Source: Streptomycetales bacterium (GTDB lineage: Bacteria > Actinomycetota > Actinomycetes > Prado026). Taken from it: a stretch of DNA of 7,200 nucleotides. The position numbers and the translations under genes were made by a program. Every line of letters begins with the position of its first letter. The stretch's first letter is position 1. The notes beneath the pieces are model-generated. The model did no database searches and was not told the DNA's origin. It saw only the letters and a list, made by a program, of their open reading frames with translations. The stretch spans positions 1 to 7,200 of the forward strand of contig JANYIP010000013.1 in the NCBI GenBank assembly GCA_025361995.1. Direction: 5' to 3'. This document shows, piece by piece, positions 1 to 6,100 of this stretch.

Positions 1-444
1 GCCTGCGCCTCGGCCACGGTGGCGGCGTCGACGGTGTCGGGCAGGGAGTTCAGCAGCCGGCAGATCACCTGCACGTGCGCCAACGACACCTCCCCCGCCG
101 CCAACGCGGCAGCGGTCGCCGGGTAGCACTGGGCCAGGTCCGCGGCCACCCGTACGTCACTAGCCGCCGCCCCCGGGCCGCTGCAACCCCACCGTCTTCA
201 ACCACGCCGACGTCGAGGCCGCCCCGGCCTCGATCGCCGTACCACGGGTGTCAACCTCACGCACCGCGGCAAGGCGGGCCGCATCCAACGCCGAACGCGC
301 TGCGGTCAGCTGACGTACCAGGGGCAATGTCTGCCCGCTCGGCACCGACCACAACGGCCGAGACGCCAACGCCTTGGATGCGCAGCAGATCACCTCGGCT
401 AGACCCAACGGGTCCAACGCGTCCAGATCGGCGGTGATCGACAT
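1..444 (-). pseudogene. DUF222 (13E12 repeat family / HNH-associated) protein, 5' part, frameshifted
   Basis: Minus-strand gene starting at ATG 444-442 and leaving the window on the left. The first frame (444-160) gives about 94 residues typical of the DUF222 N-terminus: a LDPLGLAEV start, a helix rich in AARSALDAARLAAV, then EVDTRG and STSAWLK. It ends in a premature TAG at 162-160. The next minus-strand frame is then open to the edge and carries the expected continuation (SDVRVAADLAQCYPATAAAL, then AAGEVSLAHVQVI). Removing one base from the C5 run at 170-174 joins the halves as QRPGAAASDVRVAADL. A TGA sits two codons upstream of the ATG, so the start is firm. Family knowledge: DUF222 proteins usually carry a C-terminal HNH nuclease domain, are multicopy in actinobacteria, and include the mycobacterial 13E12 repeats. 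The HNH part would lie outside the window. The break could be real decay or a sequencing error in the homopolymer; the intact coding on both sides suggests it is recent either way. Confidence 0.8.
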
Positions 445-451
445 GCTTCAG

Positions 452-457
452 ACACTA
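452..457 (-). promoter_or_regulatory. Putative -10 box of a leaderless promoter for the DUF222 gene
   Basis: Read on the minus strand this is TAGTGT, followed by exactly seven bases (CTGAAGC) and the ATG at 444. The TAnnnT-N7-ATG arrangement, with no Shine-Dalgarno sequence, is the usual signature of leaderless actinobacterial transcripts, which would start at the A of the ATG. I see no good -35 element, which is common for this class. This is inference from spacing and motif only. Confidence 0.45.
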
Positions 458-539
458 AACGAGGCCACCGACAGACTCCCGAACACGAACCGAACCCGTT
501 ATCCAGCAACAACTTTCCGGCGGTGGCGGACCACCGAGG

Positions 540-566
540 CAACCATAATTTCATGATCGACGCGGA
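540..566 (+). repeat. Interspersed intergenic repeat, copy 1
   Basis: The 27-bp stretch is CAACCAT, three variable bases, then TTCATGATCGACGCGGA. It matches 2909-2935 in the same orientation at 24 of 27 positions; the only differences are the three bases in the middle (AAT here, TTC there). Both copies lead into a strongly G-rich tract on the same strand, and both tracts contain GGGTGGGGGA (574-583 here). It lies about 100 bp upstream of the DUF222 start and 140 bp upstream of the helR start. It is non-coding and its function is unknown. A dispersed element or a shared protein-binding or processing site are both possible. Confidence 0.75.
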
Positions 567-573
567 AAGGTGA

Positions 574-594
574 GGGTGGGGGAAGGGGAAGGGG
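574..594 (+). other. G-rich tract with G-quadruplex potential
   Basis: Four runs of three to five Gs (574-576, 578-582, 585-588, 591-594) are separated by loops of one or two bases, which fits the canonical G3+N1-7 pattern. The surrounding 567-614 is almost free of C. It follows repeat copy 1 directly and lies on the coding strand upstream of helR. The pattern is visible; folding is inferred. Confidence 0.5.
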
Positions 595-607
595 CGCGGA
601 GGGAGTG

Positions 608-627
608 GGGGTGGCTCCTGCCACTCC
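608..627 (+). promoter_or_regulatory. GC-rich hairpin upstream of helR
   Basis: Bases 608-615 (GGGGTGGC) pair with 620-627 (GCCACTCC) around a TCCT loop: eight pairs, one of them G-U. There is no T tract after it. It could be a weak terminator isolating helR from transcription entering from the left, or an upstream regulatory structure. It sits 80 bp before the preferred helR start. Confidence 0.4.
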
Positions 628-646
628 AGGTATAGCAGAGTCCAGC

Positions 647-680
647 GGGGCTCATGAGCGCCAAATTTTGGGGGTACGGT
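647..680 (+). promoter_or_regulatory. Candidate helR promoter with palindromic operator-like site
   Basis: GGGGCTCATGAGCGCC (647-662) is an imperfect palindrome around the perfect 10-bp core GCTCATGAGC (650-659). It occupies the place where a -35 element would fall for the -10-like TACGGT at 675-680. The predicted start near 687 would put the ribosome binding site GGAG (696-699) and the GTG at 708 just downstream. As I recall, helR genes in Streptomyces are controlled by a 19-bp palindromic rifamycin-associated element rich in GGGG/CCCC ends. I do not see that exact element here, but this palindrome stands in the equivalent place. Inference only. Confidence 0.35.
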
Positions 681-707
681 CACGAACTCCAGATCGGAGC
701 TGATGAC

Positions 708-2885
708 GTGACGCCGCTGACAACGAGCCCGTTCAACCTCCCCGACCACCTCAGCTCAAAAGCCGACCCGACGCTCATCACGCCCGACGAGCAGCACTTC
801 GCAGCCATCGCCGCGAGCCTCGAGCAGTCGATCGCCGACCTGACCACCCGACTGGAGGTCGAGCGCCGGGTGCCCGGCGGCGCCGGCCAGGAGGCGATGG
901 ACCGGGACATGGAGATCCACCGGCTGTCTGCGCGCCTGCGTACCCTGCGACGCTTCGGCTTGGACCTCTGCCTCGGACACATCGTCAGCGCAGACGACTC
1001 GGAGCCCGCGTACATCGGACGGCTCGGCCTCACAGACAGCACGGGCCGTCGGCTGCTGCTCGACTGGCGCTCCCCCGCGGCAGAGCCATTCTTCGGGGCC
1101 ACCCACGGCAACCCGATGGGGCTGGCCAGCCGCCGCAGATACCGCTGGACCAACGGCCGGATCAGCGACTACTGGGACGAGGTCTTCACCGCTGACGGGC
1201 TAGCATCTCGCGCCGCGCTCGACGACCAGTCCGCCTTCATCGCCAGCCTCGGCAGCAACCGCACGCCCCAGATGCGAGACGTCCTCGCCACCATCGCGGC
1301 CGACCAGGACGCCATCATCCGGGCGGGCTCCCGCGGCGCGCTCGTCGTCGACGGCGGTCCGGGTTCGGGGAAGACAGTCGTTGCCCTGCACCGCGCGGCG
1401 TACCTCCTCTACTCCGACCCGCGGCTGGGTCACCACCGCGGTGGCGTGCTGTTCATCGGCCCGCACCAGCCGTACCTGGCGTACGTCGCGGACGTCCTGC
1501 CCAGCCTCGGTGAGGAGGGTGTGCAGACCTGCACGCTGCGGGACCTCGTCGTCGAGGGAGCGGCAGCAACCATCGAGGCAGACCCCGAGGTGGCGCGACT
1601 GAAGTCAAGCGCAGCCATGGTGAACGCCATCGAGGCGGCGGTCAGGTTCTACGAGGAGCCACCCACCCAACCGTTGACGGTCGAGACCGGGTGGTCCGAC
1701 ATCTGGCTGAGCGCCGACGACTGGGCCGAGGCGTTCGATGCACCAGACCCGGGTACGCCGCACAACGAGGCGCGCGACCAGATCTGGGAGCAGCTGCTCA
1801 CGATCCTCGTCGACAAGCACGACGGCGACGGCACGCCGGACCAGCTCCGGACCGCACTTCACCACAACACCGGACTGATCGCCATCCTCAACCGCGCGTG
1901 GCCGCTGCTCGAAGCAGCCGACGTCGTCGCAGACCTGTGGTCGGTGCCCGCGTACCTGCGCCTGTGCGCTCCGTGGCTGCGCCCCGATGACGTACGCCGG
2001 CTGCAGCGGACCGACAAGCAGGCCTGGACCACCTCTGACCTCCCACTCCTGGACGCAGCGCGGCAGCGGCTCGGCGACCCGGAGTCGTCACGACGCAACC
2101 GCCGGCACCGGGCCCGCGTCGCCGCCGAACGTGAGCGGATGGACAGGGTCATCGACGACCTGATCGAGTCCGACGACGATGGTGACGGCGTGGTCAGGAT
2201 GCTGCGGGCGCGCGACATGCAAGGCGCCGTGGTCGAGGACCTGCAAGGTGTTCTGGTCGACGAAGGTGCGCTGCCCGGTACCGACCCGGACCTGCTCGCC
2301 GGCCCGTTCGCGCACATCGTCGTCGACGAGGCGCAGGAGCTGACCGACGCGCAGTGGCAGATGGTGCTGCTGCGCTGCCCGTCGCGGAGCTTCACTCTCG
2401 TCGGGGACCGCGCCCAGGCCAGGGGTGGTTTCACCGAGACGTGGCAGGAGCGGCTCGAGCGGATCGGCCTCGACCAGATCACCCTGGCCTCCCTGACCAT
2501 CAACTACCGGACCCCGCAGGAGGTCATGGCCGAGGCCGAGCCGGTCATCCGGGCGGTGCTCCCGAACGCCAACGTACCGACGTCCATCCGCAGCACCGGC
2601 GTCCCCGTCGTCCACGGATCCGCAGCGGATCTGGGCTCGATCCTCGACACCTGGCTCGCCGCGCACGCCGAGGGGATCGCCTGCGTCATCAGCGCGAGTG
2701 GCGGCGACCTCGGCGCGACGCCACGGATACGGGAGCTGACCCCGGAGCTGTCCAAGGGGCTCGAGTTCGACCTGGTCGTCCTCATCGACCCTGAGGAGTT
2801 CGGCCAGGGCATCGAGGGAGCCGTCGACCGCTATGTCGCGATGACCCGCGCGACTCAGCAGCTCGTCATCCTCACGAGCCCGTGA
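708..2885 (+). CDS. helR: HelR-type RNA polymerase recycling motor ATPase (UvrD/Rep-like helicase fold)
   Basis: This is a 725-residue superfamily 1 helicase-like ATPase. Counting from GTG 708, it has a Q-motif-like QDAII at 200, Walker A GGPGSGKT at 216-223, Walker B VVDEAQ at 538-543, VGDRAQ at 565-570, NYRT at 599-602, ELSKGLEFD at 680-688 and YVAMTRATQQL at 709-719. The helical N-terminus (about 26-84) would form the arm that enters the polymerase secondary channel. An acidic stretch, ESDDDGDG (about 487-494), lies where the primary-channel loop is expected. Known of the family: HelD/HelR proteins free stalled RNA polymerase from nucleic acid, and HelR can displace rifamycins, giving tolerance. 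The whole protein closely resembles actinobacterial HelR as I remember it. GTG 708 is preferred because GGAG lies eight bases upstream and family members start near the sequence SPFNLPDHL. ATG 654 is in frame, would add 18 atypical residues, and lies inside a palindrome. An 8-residue tandem duplication is present at 2214-2261. Confidence 0.88.
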   Translation: MTPLTTSPFNLPDHLSSKADPTLITPDEQHFAAIAASLEQSIADLTTRLEVERRVPGGAGQEAMDRDMEIHRLSARLRTLRRFGLDLCLGHIVSADDSEPAYIGRLGLTDSTGRRLLLDWRSPAAEPFFGATHGNPMGLASRRRYRWTNGRISDYWDEVFTADGLASRAALDDQSAFIASLGSNRTPQMRDVLATIAADQDAIIRAGSRGALVVDGGPGSGKTVVALHRAAYLLYSDPRLGHHRGGVLFIGPHQPYLAYVADVLPSLGEEGVQTCTLRDLVVEGAAATIEADPEVARLKSSAAMVNAIEAAVRFYEEPPTQPLTVETGWSDIWLSADDWAEAFDAPDPGTPHNEARDQIWEQLLTILVDKHDGDGTPDQLRTALHHNTGLIAILNRAWPLLEAADVVADLWSVPAYLRLCAPWLRPDDVRRLQRTDKQAWTTSDLPLLDAARQRLGDPESSRRNRRHRARVAAERERMDRVIDDLIESDDDGDGVVRMLRARDMQGAVVEDLQGVLVDEGALPGTDPDLLAGPFAHIVVDEAQELTDAQWQMVLLRCPSRSFTLVGDRAQARGGFTETWQERLERIGLDQITLASLTINYRTPQEVMAEAEPVIRAVLPNANVPTSIRSTGVPVVHGSAADLGSILDTWLAAHAEGIACVISASGGDLGATPRIRELTPELSKGLEFDLVVLIDPEEFGQGIEGAVDRYVAMTRATQQLVILTSP
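2214..2261 (+). repeat. 24-bp imperfect tandem duplication inside helR
   Basis: Bases 2214-2237 and 2238-2261 match at 18 of 24 positions and encode DMQGAVVE followed by DLQGVLVD. The unit is in frame, between the acidic loop region and the Walker B strand. Remembered HelR relatives seem to have a single unit here before VDEAALPG. The repeat is seen directly; the claim that it is an insertion rests on memory. Confidence 0.55.
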
Positions 2886-2908
2886 CACCGGCGTACAGCC
2901 GAGTTGAT

Positions 2909-2935
2909 CAACCATTTCTTCATGATCGACGCGGA
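2909..2935 (+). repeat. Interspersed intergenic repeat, copy 2
   Basis: This is the second copy of the 27-bp repeat at 540-566, in the same orientation and 24 bp after the helR stop. It includes the identical 17-mer TTCATGATCGACGCGGA. In this copy GATCA (2906-2910) and TGATC (2923-2927) form an inverted repeat around a 12-base loop; in copy 1 the left arm is lost. A G-rich tract follows, with GGGTGGGGGA at 2951-2960. The two copies bracket helR as direct repeats. Confidence 0.75.
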
Positions 2936-2949
2936 GGGTGGTGGCGGAT

Positions 2950-2978
2950 GGGGTGGGGGACCTAGGGCACTGACGGGG
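2950..2978 (+). other. Second G-rich tract with G-quadruplex potential
   Basis: G runs at 2950-2953, 2955-2959, 2965-2967 and 2975-2978 are separated by loops of one, five and seven bases, which just meets the canonical pattern. The G-rich character continues to 2998 and merges with the ribosome binding site of the next gene. The position relative to repeat copy 2 parallels the tract after copy 1. Confidence 0.4.
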
Positions 2979-3007
2979 AGGACCAGGGGGGAGGAGGATG
3001 GACGGTC

Positions 3008-3520
3008 GTGAGCAGTTATGTCCTTGTCGCGCTGCTCGTCTTCGGGGTGAACCTGCTCCCCGCCTTCGCGGCAAGTGGCCGCTTCGTCCTCGCGACCGCC
3101 GTCCGCCACTTGCGGCGCTGGCTGCCACGCCGGTACGTCAGCAACACCCAGGCGGCCGGCGAGCTCCTGATGGCGCACCGGCGGGCGTCGATCCTCGGGC
3201 TCGGCCTCTTCGTGCTCTCCCCGCTCCCCTCGGCCCAGCTCTTCGAGGCCGCGGGCCTCATGGCGGTCCGCCTGCTGCCGCTGGCCGCGGCGTTCTTCGT
3301 CGGGCGGCTCGCGAGCTATTCGCTGTACGTCGGCGGGGTGCACGCCGCCCGCAAGACCCCGATCGGGCAGCTCATCACCCAGTCGCTGACCTCACCGTGG
3401 GCCATCGCGCTCCAGGTGCTGATGCTCGTCGGCATCGTCGCCGTCGGCCGGGTCGACTGGGCCGGAGCGGTCAGGCGTCGATCCGAGACCGGTCAAGCCC
3501 GCCAGCGCCATCGACGATGA
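3008..3520 (+). CDS. Small multi-pass membrane protein, apparently internally shortened
   Basis: A 170-residue product starts at GTG 3008, with GGAGG-rich sequence at 2990-2997 about ten bases upstream. An ATG at 2998 is out of frame. Hydrophobic segments lie at about residues 3-21, 61-75, 83-108 and 129-146, with a basic stretch at 32-42. FVLSPLPSAQLFEAAGLM followed by LLPLAAAFFVGRL resembles a family of small actinobacterial membrane proteins of unknown function with distant VTT/DedA-like character. In relatives as I remember them, VNLLPAF is followed by a PPTW motif and a second hydrophobic segment before ASGRFVLA. Here VNLLPAF (15-21) runs straight into AASGRFVLA, which suggests an in-frame loss of roughly 25-35 residues. 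The last 17 residues are basic and are coded antisense to the end of the parE-like gene, so they may be a read-through tail. It lies 122 bp after helR in the same direction, and no shared function is apparent. Confidence 0.7.
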   Translation: MSSYVLVALLVFGVNLLPAFAASGRFVLATAVRHLRRWLPRRYVSNTQAAGELLMAHRRASILGLGLFVLSPLPSAQLFEAAGLMAVRLLPLAAAFFVGRLASYSLYVGGVHAARKTPIGQLITQSLTSPWAIALQVLMLVGIVAVGRVDWAGAVRRRSETGQARQRHRR

Positions 3521-5555
3521 ACTCCTTGCGCGGCGCCACGTCGTTGCCCATCAGCAGGTCGAACATCAGCTCCGCCGACTCCGCGTGCTTCAGCGTCACC
3601 CGGCGCAGCGTCCGGTGCCGCGGGTCCATCGTCGTCTCGCGCAGCTGGGACGCATCCATCTCGCCGAGCCCCTTGTAGCGCTGGATCGACTCCTTGACCC
3701 GGCGGCCCTTCTTCTCCAGGTCCGCCAGGGTGCGCCGCATCTCCGCGTCCGAGTACGTGTAGATGTACTCGTTCTTCTTGCCACCGCCCGCGATCACCTC
3801 GATCCGGTGCAGCGGCGGCACCGCCGCGTACACCCGGCCGTCCTCGAGCAACGGGCGCATCGCGCGATAGATCAAGGTCAGCAAGAGGGTACGGATGTGC
3901 GCGCCGTCCACGTCCGCGTCCGTCATCAGGATCACCTTGCCGTAGCGCGCCACGTCGAGGTCGAAGGTACGGCCCGAGCCGGCGCCGATCACCTGGATGA
4001 TCGAGGCGCACTCGGTGTTGCGCAACATGTCCGACGGCGACGCCTTCTGGACGTTGAGGATCTTGCCGCGGATCGGCAGCAGCGCCTGGAACTCCGAGTC
4101 CCGCGCCACCTTCGCCGTCCCCAGCGCGCTGTCGCCCTCGACGATGAAGAGCTCGCTGCGGTCCACGTCGTCCGACCGGCAGTCCGCCAGCTTGGCCGGC
4201 AGCGACGACGTCTCCAGCGCGTTCTTGCGGCGCTGCAGCTCCTTGTGCTGGCGGGCCGCGACGCGGGTACGGGCCGCCGACGCCACCTTGTCCAGGATCG
4301 TCCGCGCGGTCTGCTTGTCCCCGCGCTTCGTCGACGTCAGGTACGCGGCCAGCTCCTTGGCCACCACGTTCCCGACGATCCGGGTCGCCGCCGACGTACC
4401 CAGCACCTCCTTGGTCTGCCCCTCGAACTGAGGCTCGGCCAGCCGTACCGTCACCACCGACGTCAAGCCCTCGAGCACGTCGTCCTTGACCACGTCGTCC
4501 TCGCCGACGCGCAGCACCCGGGCCGCCCGCAGCTGCTCGTTGAAGGTCTTGGTCAGCGCGCGCTCGAAGCCGTTGACGTGGGTGCCGCCCTTGGGCGTGG
4601 CGATGATGTTGACGAAGGACTTGCTCACCGTGTCGTAGCCGGTCCCCCAGCGCATCGCGACGTCGACCGCGAGCTCGCGCTCGACCTCCCGCGGGGTCAG
4701 GTGGCCGTGCTCGTCCAGGACCGGAACCGTCTCGCGGAAGTGCCCGACCCCGCGCAGCCGCAGCACGTCGCACAGGCCCTGGTCCGGCGCCAGGTACTCG
4801 CAGAACTCCGAGATCCCGCCCGAGAAGTGGAAGGACTCCTCGGCGGTCGCCCCGGGGTCGCGCTCGTCGCGGACCACGATGGCAAGCCCGGGGACCAGGA
4901 AGGCGGTCTGCCGCGCCCGGTCGTGCAGCTCCTCCAACGACAGCTGTGCATCCTTGCCGAACACCTGGCCGTCGGCCCACCAGCGCACCCGGGTCCCAGT
5001 GACCTTGCGAGCCACCTTGCCCACCACCCGCAGGCCCGACGCCTCGGTGAACGCCGCGCCCGGGCCCTGGCCGGCGTACGAGCCGGGGACGCCGCGCCGA
5101 AATGACATCGTGTGGATCTTCGCGTCCCGGTCGACCTCGACGTCCAGCCGCGCGGACAGTGCGTTCACCACCGACGCGCCCACCCCGTGGAGGCCACCGG
5201 TCGCTGCGTAGGAGCTGCCGCCGAACTTGCCACCGGCGTGCAGCCGGGTCATCACCACCTCGACACCGGTCAGGCCGGTCTTGGGCTCGACGTCCACCGG
5301 GATCCCCCGGCCGTCGTCACGCACCTCCACCGAGCCGTCGGCGAACAACGTCACGTGGATCAGCGTGCAGTGGCCCGCCAGCGCCTCGTCCACGGCGTTG
5401 TCGATGATCTCCCACAGGCAGTGCAGCAGGCCACGCGAGTCGGTCGAGCCGATGTACATGCCGGGACGCTTGCGGACCGCGTCCAGCCCCTCCAGGACGG
5501 ACAGGTGCCGGGCGGTGTAGGTGTCGGACGCCTTCTCGGCGGGCTGGGCAGTCAT
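3471..5555 (-). CDS. parE: DNA topoisomerase IV subunit B / second gyrase-B-like ATPase subunit
   Basis: A complete 694-residue type IIA topoisomerase B subunit. It hydrolyses ATP to drive strand passage by a complex with a ParC/GyrA-type partner, relaxing and decatenating chromosomes. The GHKL ATPase domain shows RKRPGMYIGS (28-37), EIIDNAVDEALAG (49-61), DDGRGIPV (80-87), GGKFGG (108-113) and GGLHGVGASVVNA (120-132). The transducer lysine is in QTK (380-382). The TOPRIM domain has EGDSA (473-477) and DADVDGAH (546-553), so the metal-binding acidic residues are present, and QRYKGLGEMD (625-634) ends the conserved core. EGDSALGTAK and ALLPIRGKILNVQKAS are the variants I associate with the actinobacterial ParE line; canonical GyrB has EGDSAGGSAK. 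There is no partner gene in the window, which fits actinobacteria where parC lies elsewhere. Start ATG 5555 has GGGGAAG directly before it, a poorly spaced ribosome site. The 3' end overlaps the convergent membrane-protein gene by 50 bp. It could be labelled gyrB by automatic annotation. Confidence 0.93.
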   Translation of the reverse strand: MTAQPAEKASDTYTARHLSVLEGLDAVRKRPGMYIGSTDSRGLLHCLWEIIDNAVDEALAGHCTLIHVTLFADGSVEVRDDGRGIPVDVEPKTGLTGVEVVMTRLHAGGKFGGSSYAATGGLHGVGASVVNALSARLDVEVDRDAKIHTMSFRRGVPGSYAGQGPGAAFTEASGLRVVGKVARKVTGTRVRWWADGQVFGKDAQLSLEELHDRARQTAFLVPGLAIVVRDERDPGATAEESFHFSGGISEFCEYLAPDQGLCDVLRLRGVGHFRETVPVLDEHGHLTPREVERELAVDVAMRWGTGYDTVSKSFVNIIATPKGGTHVNGFERALTKTFNEQLRAARVLRVGEDDVVKDDVLEGLTSVVTVRLAEPQFEGQTKEVLGTSAATRIVGNVVAKELAAYLTSTKRGDKQTARTILDKVASAARTRVAARQHKELQRRKNALETSSLPAKLADCRSDDVDRSELFIVEGDSALGTAKVARDSEFQALLPIRGKILNVQKASPSDMLRNTECASIIQVIGAGSGRTFDLDVARYGKVILMTDADVDGAHIRTLLLTLIYRAMRPLLEDGRVYAAVPPLHRIEVIAGGGKKNEYIYTYSDAEMRRTLADLEKKGRRVKESIQRYKGLGEMDASQLRETTMDPRHRTLRRVTLKHAESAELMFDLLMGNDVAPRKEFIVDGAGGLDRSRIDA

Positions 5556-5564
5556 CTTCCCCGC

Positions 5565-5570
5565 AGGCTA
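5565..5570 (-). promoter_or_regulatory. Possible -10 box for the parE-like gene
   Basis: On the minus strand this reads TAGCCT, nine bases before the ATG at 5555, fitting TAnnnT. Transcription would begin about two bases before the start codon, giving an almost leaderless message, which would explain the poorly placed GGGGAAG. No convincing -35 is visible. Confidence 0.25.
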
Positions 5571-5684
5571 CCGCCGAGCCCCGTCCGCGCCGACGAGGCA
5601 CGCGCGCCCACGCCCTTGTGCATCTGTGAACCAGCCCTTCGGTCAGTCTTTTCCGGCTACGCGGAGAGCGAACCGACACGCCGG

Positions 5685-5714
5685 TTGACGGCAGGGAAGC
5701 ATCCGAGGTGCGAT
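5685..5714 (+). promoter_or_regulatory. Candidate promoter for the DUF7455-like gene
   Basis: TTGACG (5685-5690) is a good actinobacterial housekeeping -35 element, followed after 18 bases by TGCGAT (5709-5714), a weak -10. The predicted start near 5721 leaves about a 40-base leader with GGAGGA at 5751-5756 before GTG 5760. A second TTGACA at 5719-5724 has no recognisable -10 downstream. Confidence 0.4.
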
Positions 5715-5721
5715 CCTGTTG

Positions 5722-5731
5722 ACACCGGTGT
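5722..5731 (+). promoter_or_regulatory. Perfect palindrome ACACCGGTGT in the leader of the DUF7455-like gene
   Basis: A 10-bp perfect palindrome lies between the candidate promoter and the ribosome binding site. The right side continues as GTTCGA (5730-5735), the same as one half of an actinobacterial LexA box, but the left half matches poorly. It could be an operator or chance in GC-rich DNA. Confidence 0.25.
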
Positions 5732-5759
5732 TCGACAAACCGCGAAGCCCGGAGGAAAT

Positions 5760-5990
5760 GTGACTACCGCTCTGGCCCCGAACAGCACGGCGCTGACCGC
5801 CGCGGACCGCTGCGACCGCTGCGGTGCGCAGGCGTACGTCCGCGCGACGCTGCTGACCGGCGGCGAGCTGCTGTTCTGCGTCCACCACGCCAAGGAGCAC
5901 CGCCCGGCCCTGGAGGCCAACGGCGCCGTCTTCCACGACGAGAGCGGGCGCCTGGACGCGCCGGCCAACGCCGCCCCCGACGAGCGCTGA
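5760..5990 (+). CDS. DUF7455-like small putative zinc-ribbon protein
   Basis: A 76-residue protein starts at GTG 5760 behind GGAGGA (5751-5756). It contains CDRC (18-21) and CVHH (40-43), a CxxC...CxxH arrangement expected to bind zinc, separated by a short strand-rich segment (AYVRATLLTGGELLFC). The tail is polar and probably disordered. Proteins of this kind (core ADRCDRCGAQAYVRA) are common in actinobacteria and, as I recall, are often coded beside the parE-type gene, as here where the two are divergent with a 204-bp gap. The molecular function is not known to me. The reading frame is open far upstream, but that part is antisense to the parE-like gene and has no supporting start. The gene ends 31 bp before a strong terminator hairpin. 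Confidence 0.88.
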   Translation: MTTALAPNSTALTAADRCDRCGAQAYVRATLLTGGELLFCVHHAKEHRPALEANGAVFHDESGRLDAPANAAPDER

Positions 5991-6021
5991 CACCACAGCA
6001 CCGCTACGACAGGCCGACCAG

Positions 6022-6051
6022 GGCCCCGGAGACCACCTCGGTCCCGGGGCC
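6022..6051 (+). terminator. Strong intrinsic-type terminator after the DUF7455-like gene
   Basis: GGCCCCGG (6022-6029) and GACC (6031-6034) pair with GGTC (6040-6043) and CCGGGGCC (6044-6051), with one bulged A and an ACCTC loop. The 12-bp GC stem is followed by only a few Ts (CTTCGGCTT), as is usual for actinobacteria. Since the stem is symmetrical, it could also stop transcripts arriving on the minus strand. Confidence 0.65.
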
Positions 6052-6100
6052 TTCGGCTTGCCTGAGGGCGGCAGCCCGGGCGCCGCACCAGCCACGGTCC

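Noticed and set aside
654..707. ATG 654 as the helR start
   Set aside because: It has only a weak ribosome site and lies within a palindrome, and the added 18 residues are atypical. GTG 708 has GGAG at good spacing. It remains possible.
2088..3128. 346-codon minus-strand frame across the end of helR and beyond
   Set aside because: It is a shadow of helR, crosses the intergenic repeat and has no recognisable motifs.
3493..4980. 495-codon minus-strand frame within the parE-like gene
   Set aside because: Frame-shifted shadow of the same gene; it is Gly/Arg/Ala-rich with no domain.
3585..5105. 506-codon open frame on the plus strand, antisense to the parE-like gene
   Set aside because: The product is an Arg/His/Leu/Val-rich low-information sequence with no domain, and the opposite strand has all the conserved topoisomerase motifs. 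Long antisense frames are expected in high-GC genes.
5112..5759. Upstream extension of the DUF7455-like frame to 5112
   Set aside because: The extension is antisense to the parE-like gene, while GGAGGA and GTG at 5760 give a start that matches the family length.
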